A DNA stretch of 8,748 nucleotides from Acidobacteriota bacterium. GTDB lineage: Bacteria; Acidobacteriota; Terriglobia; Terriglobales; Acidobacteriaceae. Positions 1-5,447 of this stretch are shown here, piece after piece. Numbering within the stretch: position 1 is the first letter of the stretch; each line of letters opens with the position of its first letter. The translations under genes and the position numbers were made by a program. The notes below the pieces were generated by a model. That model searched no databases, had not been told where the DNA came from, and saw only the letters and a list, made by a program, of their open reading frames with translations. The stretch lies in assembly GCA_021810175.1 (NCBI GenBank), contig JAJZJJ010000089.1, positions 1-8,748 on the forward strand, in the 5' to 3' direction.

Positions 1-245
1 TCGGCGTGGATCCCGATGCGGAGTGGGGCACGCTGCAGATTCTGGAAGAGACGCCGCGGCGGATTCCGACAGAAAACGGGGACTACCGCGAGTACTACGC
101 GAATGTGCGGGACGCATTGCTCGGCAAAGCGTCTTTGGCGGTGACAGCGGAGCAGGCATGGCGCACGACGCGACTGGTGGAACTGGCGCGGGAGTCGAGC
201 AAGGAGCAGCGCACGCTTGCTGTGGATCTCAGCGACCAACCGTAG
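1..245 (+). CDS. Gfo/Idh/MocA-family NAD(P)-dependent oxidoreductase, C-terminal fragment
   Basis: Partial gene entering from the left edge; the first complete codon is at base 3 and the stop is TAG at 243-245. About 80 residues are visible. They match the C-terminal end of Gfo/Idh/MocA oxidoreductases: a GVDPDAEWG stretch, then a DYREYYANVRDAL segment, then an AVTAEQAWRTTRLVELARES helix and a short LAVDL strand. In the family this region closes the alpha/beta substrate-binding domain, while the NAD(P)-binding Rossmann fold lies upstream, outside this window. Members oxidise or reduce sugars and related polyols; the substrate cannot be told from this tail. The gene converges with the DUF488 gene across a 36-base gap. 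The family call rests on remembered motif resemblance. The GTG at position 6 is internal and not a real start. Confidence 0.8.
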   Translation, partial: GVDPDAEWGTLQILEETPRRIPTENGDYREYYANVRDALLGKASLAVTAEQAWRTTRLVELARESSKEQRTLAVDLSDQP

Positions 246-281
246 CAGGGACCGGCATTTGAATTCGCGCCGGGCGAGAGC

Positions 282-650
282 TCAGTGCGCCGGCGGTTTG
301 CCGTAGCGCCGGAGCAAGTAAGCCCTGAGAACCACTGCCTGATTGTGTTGTGTATTGCGAGAGCTGTAGAGCAGCGTGACGGTGCCTTTGCGGACCGCAG
401 CCAGCAGCGGCTCCAGAGCTTCCGGTCTGGCGTCGAGTTCCGCGAAGTAGCGGCGCTGGAACTCCTCCCACTTTGCCGGATCGTGGGAGAACCATTTTCG
501 CAATTCGGTGCTGGGCGCGACGTCCTTGAGCCAGGCATCGAGCCGCAGCGACTCTTTTCGGGTGCCTCGCGGCCACAGGCGGTCCACGAGAAAGCGCGCG
601 CCATCGCTGCTCTCCGCGGCTTCAGTGGTTCGCTTGAGTCGAATCTCCAT
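282..650 (-). CDS. DUF488 (YeaO-like) family protein
   Basis: 122-residue protein, complete, ATG at 650-648 and TGA at 284-282. It carries the hallmark DUF488/YeaO motifs in order: an N-terminal strand EIRLKR, LVDRLWPRG at about residues 21-29, LDAWLKDVAPSTELRKWF at 37-54, HDPAKWEEFQRRY at 56-68 and VTLLYSSRN at 91-99, followed by QHNQAVVL. Length is normal for the small single-domain members (about 115-125 residues). The usual family ending of the core is an A-[RK]-[DN] turn followed by HN; here it reads SRNTQHN, a mild variant. The biochemical role of the family is not settled, so no function is assigned. There is only a weak G-rich ribosome site (GGGGG about 9 bases before ATG). The gene lies 74 bases beyond the end of cpoB in the same direction, with a hairpin in between, so it could be read through from the tol cluster or have its own promoter; none is obvious. 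Confidence 0.9.
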   Translation of the reverse strand: MEIRLKRTTEAAESSDGARFLVDRLWPRGTRKESLRLDAWLKDVAPSTELRKWFSHDPAKWEEFQRRYFAELDARPEALEPLLAAVRKGTVTLLYSSRNTQHNQAVVLRAYLLRRYGKPPAH

Positions 651-675
651 TGGCTTGCCCCCGTGCAGGAGTTGC

Positions 676-700
676 GATTTCCGGGGACGAAGCGGAAATC
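676..700 (-). terminator. Hairpin downstream of cpoB, possible end of the tol-pal transcript
   Basis: A perfect 8-bp inverted repeat, GATTTCCG (676-683) and CGGAAATC (693-700), with a 9-base loop. It lies 24 bases after the cpoB stop and before the DUF488 start at 650. No T-run follows on the - strand (the next bases are CGCAACTCC), so it is not a classical intrinsic terminator. It could be an mRNA 3'-end stabiliser or a weak or Rho-assisted terminator. Confidence 0.35.
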
Positions 701-724
701 ACGCCGTGATGATGAATGCCCCTG

Positions 725-1789
725 CTACTGGTACTGATAAGGGCTGGGCTTGTCTGATGAGGACGAAGCCAACAGCCCGTTCAGGCGGAGTCGCCCCTGC
801 GCGGCTTCGGGAGTCTGCGGAAACCGCCCAATCAGCGCCTTCAGGTCCTGAATGCCCGCTGCGCGCTGCCCCAGCGCCAGTTCGGCATAGGCCTTGTGCA
901 GCCGCGCCGCGGGGGCCTTGTCGCTTCCGGGATACTGCGAGAGCACCTGCTCGTAGGCCTGAATCGCCTTCTGGTATTTCTGCTCGCGGTAGTAGGATTC
1001 GCCGACGTAAAACTGCGCGTGTCCGGAAAGCTGATCGTAGGGGTAATCCTTGACCACGTCAGCAAACTCACCTGCCGACAGGTCGTAGCGCCCGGCATTG
1101 TAGTCGCTCATCGCAACCTGGAAGAGCTGCTGAATGGGAGGAAACGTCTGCTGCGCAGGTTGTGCCGAGGTGGTTGCGCCGCCCTGCTGCCCGGTAGCGG
1201 CCATCTGCGAGCCGGCGCCTGATCCACTGCCAGCACCAGTACCAGAGCCTGTGCTGGAAGCCCCGCCGGGCTGGGTGCCCATTCCATTTTGGGCCTGGGG
1301 CGAGTTACCTTGGCCGCCGCTATTGGAAGCCGGGCTCTGGCCGGAGGACGAGGGTTGCTGGCCGGACTGGCTGGCAGCCGCGGCAGCAGCCTGAATGGAC
1401 TGGACCTGCGACTGCATCACCTGCATCTGTTGGCCGAGCTTCTCAATGCGCGTCTGGAGGTCGTCCACGGAGTTGTTCAGGTTCTGGATCTGGGTGGAGA
1501 CCTGGTCGATTTTGCCGCCGCCGGACTGCACCTGGGCCTGCACCTGGCTTTGCAGCGAACTGATGGTCTGGTTGATCTTTTCCACCGTGTCACTATTTTG
1601 CTGCAGCATATGCTGGATAATGCCCAGCTGGGCCGCCTGCTGCTGCTGCAGCTGTTGGACGGCGTTCTGGAGTGCCTGGACCTGCACCTGGAGCTGAATG
1701 ATCTCCTTGGAAACGGCGTGCGCCCGGGGAGTGGGGATAAACAGTCCGAACACGACGGCGATCGCGAGGACGCGGAAGCTCTTTCGCAT
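725..1789 (-). CDS. cpoB: CpoB (YbgF), Tol-Pal-associated coiled-coil/TPR periplasmic protein
   Basis: Last gene of the tol-pal cluster. In E. coli, CpoB links the Tol machine to PBP1B so that septal wall synthesis and outer-membrane constriction stay in step. The 354-residue product shows a signal peptide (residues 1-25, cleavage after AHA), a glutamine-rich coiled coil (about 28-137, the trimerisation region), a Gly/Ser/Gln/Pro-rich linker without predicted fold (about 138-215) and C-terminal TPR repeats (about 218-338, including GRYDLSAGEFADVVKDYP and QKYQKAIQAYEQVLSQYPGS). The protein is longer than E. coli CpoB (about 263 residues) because of the long coiled coil and the linker. I chose ATG at 1789-1787, which has the ribosome site GGGTG 6 bases upstream. 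A GTG at 1798-1796 would add three residues but lies inside that ribosome site. A 137-base gap with two hairpins separates it from pal, so expression may be partly uncoupled. Confidence 0.92.
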   Translation of the reverse strand: MRKSFRVLAIAVVFGLFIPTPRAHAVSKEIIQLQVQVQALQNAVQQLQQQQAAQLGIIQHMLQQNSDTVEKINQTISSLQSQVQAQVQSGGGKIDQVSTQIQNLNNSVDDLQTRIEKLGQQMQVMQSQVQSIQAAAAAASQSGQQPSSSGQSPASNSGGQGNSPQAQNGMGTQPGGASSTGSGTGAGSGSGAGSQMAATGQQGGATTSAQPAQQTFPPIQQLFQVAMSDYNAGRYDLSAGEFADVVKDYPYDQLSGHAQFYVGESYYREQKYQKAIQAYEQVLSQYPGSDKAPAARLHKAYAELALGQRAAGIQDLKALIGRFPQTPEAAQGRLRLNGLLASSSSDKPSPYQYQ

Positions 1790-1801
1790 AGCTTTCACCC
1801 T

Positions 1802-1817
1802 GAGCGCGGAAGCGCTC
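1802..1817 (-). promoter_or_regulatory. Hairpin abutting the cpoB ribosome-binding site
   Basis: A 6-bp perfect inverted repeat (GAGCGC / GCGCTC) with a 4-base loop. In the transcript it ends one base before the GGGTG ribosome site of cpoB (1796-1800). A stem at this position could affect ribosome access or protect the 5' end of a processed cpoB message. It is seen only as a sequence pattern. Confidence 0.3.
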
Positions 1818-1836
1818 TTTCTCTTCAGTATGACGG

Positions 1837-1907
1837 AAAAAGGCAGTATCCGGGGTTCCTGGCCGGACGACTCGATGCGCCCGAAGGTTTACCTACCGGA
1901 TACTGCC
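1837..1907 (-). terminator. Terminator-like hairpin plus T5 between pal and cpoB
   Basis: On the - strand, a perfect 12-bp stem (GGCAGTATCCGG at 1907-1896 pairing with CCGGATACTGCC at 1853-1842) is followed at once by TTTTT (1841-1837). The stem can be lengthened by three more pairs (ACC 1891-1893 with GGT 1854-1856) past a 2-base bulge. The loop is large, about 42 bases, and contains a short CC-TTCG-GG that could nucleate a sub-hairpin. It begins 19 bases after the pal stop. A long GC-rich stem with an adjacent U-tract is the usual shape of an intrinsic terminator, although the large loop is atypical. As cpoB follows in the same direction, partial termination or attenuation is more likely than a full stop, unless cpoB has its own promoter, and none is evident. 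Confidence 0.5.
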
Positions 1908-1926
1908 CTGATGCACTCCGTGGTGG

Positions 1927-2676
1927 TTACTGGTTGCTTGTGTCCATGGTGAACTGCGAGCGGCGGTTGAGCTGCCAGCAGGATTCGGTTTGCTCGGTGC
2001 AGAACTGCTTTTCTTTACCGTAGCTTACGGTGCGCAGGCGGTCAGGGCTGACGCCCGCGCTCACCAGCGCCTGCTTGGCGGCATTGGCGCGATTCTCGCC
2101 CAGAGCCAGGTTGTACTCGACCGAGCCGCGGTCGTCGCAGTATCCGCCGATGACGACGTTGATGTTGGGATGCTGGATGAGGTAGTTGGCATCATCCTGA
2201 ATCGTGATCTGCGCGTCGGGGCGGATCTTGTAGCTGTCGAAGTTGAAGAAGATCGGCTTCACGTTCTGCTCGAAGACGGCTTCGGTGATGTTGGATTCCT
2301 TCATCTTGGGCGCAGCGGCGGGGTTCACGGTGACGCGAGCGGAGGCATCGGTGGTTCCCCCGGGGCCGGTGGCCACGAGGTGATACTCGGTGGACTGGGT
2401 GGGGGTTTCGGTCATCGTTCCGGCAGTTTCCACCTGACCGATACCATCAATGGAAACGCTTGTTGCGTCGGTCGTGCGCCAGGTCAATACCACCGGAGTA
2501 CCTTCGGTGACGGTGTCGGGCGTCGCGGTGATGCTGGCCGTCGGAGCGGGTGCGGTGCTCGGAGGCGGCGCTGAGGGAGTACTGACGGTTGCTACTTTCT
2601 TGTGGCAACCGGAAAGGCCCAGCATGACCACCAAACCGGCGCTGAGCAGCAATGAATTGCGATACGCGTGCGTCAT
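1927..2676 (-). CDS. pal: Pal, peptidoglycan-associated outer-membrane lipoprotein with an extra Ig-like domain
   Basis: Outer-membrane anchor of the Tol-Pal system, which binds peptidoglycan and TolB. The 249-residue product starts with a lipoprotein signal ending in the lipobox LSGC (lipidated Cys24). Residue 25 is His and not Asp, consistent with sorting to the outer membrane. A Pro/Ala/Ser/Thr tether follows (about 31-46), then an Ig-like beta domain (about 47-118; LTWRTTDATSVSI, STEYHLVATGPGGT), then the OmpA-like domain (about 133-245). The peptidoglycan ligands are retained: Asp181 in CDDRG and Arg196 in LGENRAN. The usual EGH before CDERG reads GGY. E. coli Pal is about 173 residues; the difference is mainly the Ig-like insert. 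Start: the ATG at 2676-2674 has a strong AGGAG site 7 bases upstream and gives a proper lipoprotein signal. An in-frame ATG at 2706 would add ten residues and lacks such a site. It lies 98 bases after tolB. Confidence 0.95.
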   Translation of the reverse strand: MTHAYRNSLLLSAGLVVMLGLSGCHKKVATVSTPSAPPPSTAPAPTASITATPDTVTEGTPVVLTWRTTDATSVSIDGIGQVETAGTMTETPTQSTEYHLVATGPGGTTDASARVTVNPAAAPKMKESNITEAVFEQNVKPIFFNFDSYKIRPDAQITIQDDANYLIQHPNINVVIGGYCDDRGSVEYNLALGENRANAAKQALVSAGVSPDRLRTVSYGKEKQFCTEQTESCWQLNRRSQFTMDTSNQ

Positions 2677-2681
2677 TATTA

Positions 2682-2687
2682 TCTCCT
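2682..2687 (-). promoter_or_regulatory. Strong ribosome-binding site that decides the pal start
   Basis: On the - strand the sequence reads AGGAGA (2687-2682), then five bases, then ATG (2676). It matches the anti-Shine-Dalgarno consensus and excludes the upstream in-frame ATG at 2706 as the likely start. It is stronger than the sites before tolQ, tolA and tolB, as would suit an abundant structural lipoprotein. Confidence 0.75.
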
Positions 2688-2732
2688 GCAACTCTATATC
2701 GGCCATACCCCGGCCAGGGGTCCTACTATTTG

Positions 2733-2749
2733 AAAAAGGGCAAAGCCCT
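2733..2749 (-). terminator. Small hairpin plus T-run between tolB and pal
   Basis: On the - strand, AGGGC-TTT-GCCCT (2749-2737) forms a 5-bp stem with a 3-base loop, and the run TTTTT (2737-2733) includes the last stem base. It begins 26 bases after the tolB stop. The stem is short, so if it acts at all it is probably a weak pause or attenuator, with pal still transcribed. A second 5-bp dyad, ACCCC-GGCCA-GGGGT, lies at 2707-2721 between it and the pal ribosome site. Confidence 0.35.
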
Positions 2750-2762
2750 CAGTATTAACGAG

Positions 2763-2788
2763 TACTTCCAGCTCCTACTTCCAGCTCC
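2763..2788. repeat. Perfect 13-bp tandem duplication over the tolB stop codon
   Basis: TACTTCCAGCTCC occurs twice head to tail, at 2763-2775 and 2776-2788. The right copy encodes most of the last tolB codons (W-S-W-K on the - strand); the TAG stop at 2777-2775 spans the junction between the copies. Because 13 is not a multiple of three, the duplication changes the frame after the stop. Confidence 0.85.
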
Positions 2789-4136
2789 AGTCCGGCATGC
2801 GGCTGTCGCCGTTGTGGGTCAGCTGCTGCTGATGCGATCCGTCGGCCAGCATCATCCAGATGTTGGTACGGTTTCCGATCCTTCGCTGGAAGACGATATG
2901 GCGTCCATCCGGCGACCAGGAAGGAAAGTCATTCACACCTTCGCCGTGGGTTAACTGTACCCAGCGATGGGTCGCGATGTCCATAAGGTAAATGTCCTCA
3001 CCACCGGGGGCGCCGGGGCCATAGTTCCTGTTCCAGGCAAAGGTGAGGAACTGGCCGTTGGGGGACCAGGAGGGTGAGGTTGCATATCCGCCATCAGTCA
3101 TGCGGGCAACGTTAGAGCCGTCGGAGTCCATGGTATAGATCTGCGGAAGGCCGGTCATGCCGCTGACCCAGGCAATCTGCGAACCGGTTTTTGGATTCCA
3201 GACGGGCGAGACGTTGGGTCCGAGGAAAGCGGTGATGCGGTGAAGATTGGTACCATTCGCGTTGCAAACGTAGATGTCAGGATTTCCATTGGCCGAGAGG
3301 GAGTAGGCCAGTTGCTTGCCGTCCGGCGACCAGGCGGGGCTGAGGGCCGTGCCGCCGGGCTCATGGAAGTAGAGATAGCGGTGGGTCTTCATGGAGAGGA
3401 CGCGAATCTGCCATCCGTACTTGCCGAAAGAGGCAAAGGCGAGTTTGGAATTGTCGGGCGAGATGGACGGGCCGTTGGAGTCGGTGCCCAGGTGGGTGAC
3501 CTGGTGCTGGTTCTGGCCGTCGTAGTCCATGACCCAGATTTCCTTGTGCATGCCATGGCCGACGACGTAGTAAACCTTCGATTCGGCGATGCCGTTGATG
3601 CCGGTGAGGCGGAGGATGATCTCGTCGGCAAAGCGATGGGCGATGTCGCGCGCATCCTGAGCGTTGGCCGCATCCGTGAACTGCTTGCCCAGCACCTGAG
3701 GAGACTGTTGATTCCTGGTATCGAAGAGAAAGCCCTGCACGTCAATCTGGCCGCCGGCTGCGCCGAAGCTGCCGAATACGACCATCTGCGCGTTGGCAGG
3801 GGGCGCGGACCACTGCGACAGCTGAATCTCCTTGGGGGAACTGGGCATGACGGGGGGCGACATGCTCTTGGAGACCATGTCAAAGACGCCTGCGTTGGTC
3901 AGGTCGCTGTAGAGGGTCTGGTCGAAGATGCCCTTGAGGGAATAGGTCTGTGGATCGGTGGTACCGGGGTTGAAGTCGGCCACGGCCAGCCGGATATGCT
4001 GCACGCCAAGATTGGTGCCGACCTTGACCCAGTCCTGCGCGCGGGCGGGCAAAGCGGAGGTCGCGGCGAGCATGATCGCCAGGGCGAGCACCACAGGGGG
4101 GGTACGGAACAACGGGTTACGACGAATAAACTCCAT
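2775..4136 (-). CDS. tolB: TolB, periplasmic beta-propeller of the Tol-Pal system
   Basis: Soluble periplasmic partner that shuttles between Pal and TolA. The 453-residue product has a Sec signal peptide (residues 1-33: basic FIRR n-region, hydrophobic VVLALAIMLAATSAL, cleavage after ARA), an N-terminal alpha/beta TolB_N domain (about 36-180) and a C-terminal propeller of PD40/WD40-like blades (about 185-453). Blade motifs are plain: ISPDNSKLAF, WSPDGKQLAYS, WNPKTGSQIAWVS, WSPNGQFLTFA, WSPDGRHIVFQ, each followed by an IW/IY-M-x-x-DG strand. Length is near E. coli TolB (430). Start: ATG at 4136-4134 gives a normal signal peptide, though its ribosome site is weak (GGCGG 10 bases upstream). An in-frame ATG at 4211, 7 bases after the tolA stop, would add 25 residues and make an overlong charged n-region; that stretch is also AT-richer, unlike coding DNA here, so I rejected it. 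The stop lies in a 13-bp tandem duplication. Confidence 0.95.
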   Translation of the reverse strand: MEFIRRNPLFRTPPVVLALAIMLAATSALPARAQDWVKVGTNLGVQHIRLAVADFNPGTTDPQTYSLKGIFDQTLYSDLTNAGVFDMVSKSMSPPVMPSSPKEIQLSQWSAPPANAQMVVFGSFGAAGGQIDVQGFLFDTRNQQSPQVLGKQFTDAANAQDARDIAHRFADEIILRLTGINGIAESKVYYVVGHGMHKEIWVMDYDGQNQHQVTHLGTDSNGPSISPDNSKLAFASFGKYGWQIRVLSMKTHRYLYFHEPGGTALSPAWSPDGKQLAYSLSANGNPDIYVCNANGTNLHRITAFLGPNVSPVWNPKTGSQIAWVSGMTGLPQIYTMDSDGSNVARMTDGGYATSPSWSPNGQFLTFAWNRNYGPGAPGGEDIYLMDIATHRWVQLTHGEGVNDFPSWSPDGRHIVFQRRIGNRTNIWMMLADGSHQQQLTHNGDSRMPDWSWK

Positions 4137-4149
4137 GCCTATTTGACCG

Positions 4150-4159
4150 CCAGTACTGG
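4150..4159. other. Perfect 10-bp palindrome upstream of tolB
   Basis: CCAGTACTGG is fully self-complementary and sits 14 bases before the chosen tolB start, in the 82-base tolA-tolB gap. It could be a small operator half-site pair or chance. Apart from this palindrome, the gap is AT-richer than its surroundings and shows no clear promoter. Confidence 0.25.
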
Positions 4160-4218
4160 ATTTGCGCGTGAGCTTAGACGCTTTTCTATTTCTATCGTTA
4201 CCACAACGCATGACTTCT

Positions 4219-5016
4219 CTAATGGGAAGACCCCGGATATGTGAAAGTGTACCCGACGTTAATGTAACTGCCTTGATACCCCTGTGGAAGAGGCGGAAAA
4301 CTGCCGACCCTCTGAATTGCCCGCAAGGCGGAATTGTTCAGGGTTTGGGAGCCGCTGGGCTGACTGAGGCGAACGTCGCTCACGCCGCCGCCACTGGAGA
4401 TCTGGAAGGTGATGACGACCTCAGTACCTGCGGGCGTGCTGGGATCGACTTCCTGTTCAAACCAGTTGTTGCTGACCTTTTGCTGAATCAGGGTGACATA
4501 CCAGCCGTAGAGGGATGCGAAGCTGCCGCCCTGATTCTGGGTGACGATCTTGACCGGCGGCTGGTTGGTCTGGGTTGCGTGGGGAATGCTGGCCGCCTGG
4601 CGCTCGCCGTAGTGCACGCGGTGCTGGAGCTTCTTCGGATTGACGCGCTGGGGGACCTTCTGGTGCTCCTGCTTGCGCCTGGGGTGCGGTTTGGCCTTGA
4701 TGGGCACGGCGGTCGGCAGGGGTACGGATTCGGTCTTCTGCTGCGGAATCGCGGGAGCCTGGCTGGGCGTCTGGGTTGCGAGCACGTCCTTGTTGGGGGG
4801 AACGATCTGGGGCAGCGGGATAGCGGGAACCGAGGAAACCAGCGTCGCCTGGATCGCGCCCTGGGGCGCATTGTTGCCCCACTCAGCGCCATGGAAGAAG
4901 CCGCTCACATAGACGAGCAGCACCAGCGTCGCGAAGACGCAGATGTGGAACACAATGGACAACCGCATGGGGCGGCCCATCTGCTCGCGTTCCAGTTGGT
5001 CGAAAGATTTCCGCAT
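4219..5016 (-). CDS. tolA: TolA/TonB-like energy transducer of the Tol-Pal system
   Basis: Inner-membrane protein that carries the force from TolQ-TolR across the periplasm to TolB/Pal. The 265-residue product has a short cytoplasmic N-terminus, one membrane segment (about 18-41) and a periplasmic body. The membrane helix shows the SxxxH motif (Ser20, His24) used by TonB and TolA to couple to the motor. The middle (about 60-160) is rich in Pro, Lys, Arg and Gln, and the C-terminal TonB/TolA domain spans about 165-262 (YGWYVTLIQQKVSNNWF; TEVVITFQISSGGGVSDVRLSQPSGS; ALRAIQRVGSFPPLP). It is much shorter than E. coli TolA (421 residues) and lacks the long Ala/Lys/Glu helical stalk, so it looks TonB-like. 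Its place between tolR and tolB makes the TolA role the best reading. The ATG lies 2 bases after the tolR stop, pointing to translational coupling. Confidence 0.88.
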   Translation of the reverse strand: MRKSFDQLEREQMGRPMRLSIVFHICVFATLVLLVYVSGFFHGAEWGNNAPQGAIQATLVSSVPAIPLPQIVPPNKDVLATQTPSQAPAIPQQKTESVPLPTAVPIKAKPHPRRKQEHQKVPQRVNPKKLQHRVHYGERQAASIPHATQTNQPPVKIVTQNQGGSFASLYGWYVTLIQQKVSNNWFEQEVDPSTPAGTEVVITFQISSGGGVSDVRLSQPSGSQTLNNSALRAIQRVGSFPPLPQGYQGSYINVGYTFTYPGSSH

Positions 5017-5018
5017 GT

Positions 5019-5447
5019 TTACTTCGCGGCCGGCGTGTTCTGAATCGGCTGAGTGACAATGCTGATGTTGGAAATTCCGGCCTGTTTGACGGCATCCATC
5101 ACGGTGGCAAAGGCACCGAAGGGCACCCGTTCATCGGCGCGCAGGTAAACCACTTCGGTGGAGGGGTCCACGTTCGCCGGGTGGAGGAGCTGCGGCAGTT
5201 GCGACAGGTTGATGGGCGTATCGCCGAGGTAGACCTCCTGGTCGCGGGTGATGGTGAGCACGAGCCGAGCCTTGGTGATCTGGTGCACGGTGCGCGTCTG
5301 GGGCAGCTTGACCTGAATGCCGGACTGCAGAACGGGCGCTGTCAGCATGAAGATGATGAGCAGCACCAGCACCACGTCGACGAGCGGCGTGATGTTGATG
5401 TCAGACAGCGAGCTCTGGGTTTTGCCGTTGTTACTTGTGAAGGCCAC
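5019..5447 (-). CDS. tolR: TolR/ExbD-family proton-motor subunit
   Basis: Inner-membrane stator-type protein that works with TolQ to convert proton flow into motion of TolA. The 142-residue product has a short cytoplasmic tail, a single membrane helix (about 19-40, DINITPLVDVVLVLLIIFML) and a periplasmic domain (about 45-135) ending in IVTQP. Asp24 in PLVDVVLVLL is the conserved membrane acid (Asp23 in E. coli TolR, Asp25 in ExbD) needed for proton transfer. Length is usual for the family. Start: GTG at 5447-5445, chosen because GGAGG lies 6 bases upstream. The gene overlaps the end of tolQ by 17 bases, so the two are probably translationally coupled. TolR and ExbD cannot be told apart from sequence alone; the tolB-pal neighbours favour TolR. 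Confidence 0.93.
   Translation of the reverse strand: MAFTSNNGKTQSSLSDINITPLVDVVLVLLIIFMLTAPVLQSGIQVKLPQTRTVHQITKARLVLTITRDQEVYLGDTPINLSQLPQLLHPANVDPSTEVVYLRADERVPFGAFATVMDAVKQAGISNISIVTQPIQNTPAAK

Noticed and set aside
252..273. CCGGC / GCCGG dyad in the convergent gap between the oxidoreductase and the DUF488 gene.
   Set aside because: Only 5 bp with a 12-base loop and no T-run on either side; too weak to call a bidirectional terminator.
1790..1798. GTG at 1798 as the cpoB start.
   Set aside because: The GTG is part of the GGGTG ribosome site serving the ATG at 1789.
2677..2706. Upstream in-frame ATG at 2706 as the pal start (ten more residues).
   Set aside because: No ribosome site before it, and the ATG at 2676 has AGGAG at ideal spacing and yields a clean lipoprotein signal.
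4137..4211. Upstream in-frame ATG at 4211 as the tolB start.
   Set aside because: It would put about 38 mostly polar, charged residues before the hydrophobic core of the signal peptide. The DNA there is AT-richer than coding sequence nearby. Its closeness to the tolA stop (7 bases) keeps it as a minor alternative.
3240..4244. Long + strand open frame of 334 codons opposite tolB, and similar ones opposite cpoB, pal, tolA, tolR and tolQ.
   Set aside because: They mirror the GC-rich codons of the real - strand genes, show no domain, and have low-complexity Gly/Val/Asp/Arg composition typical of antisense shadows.
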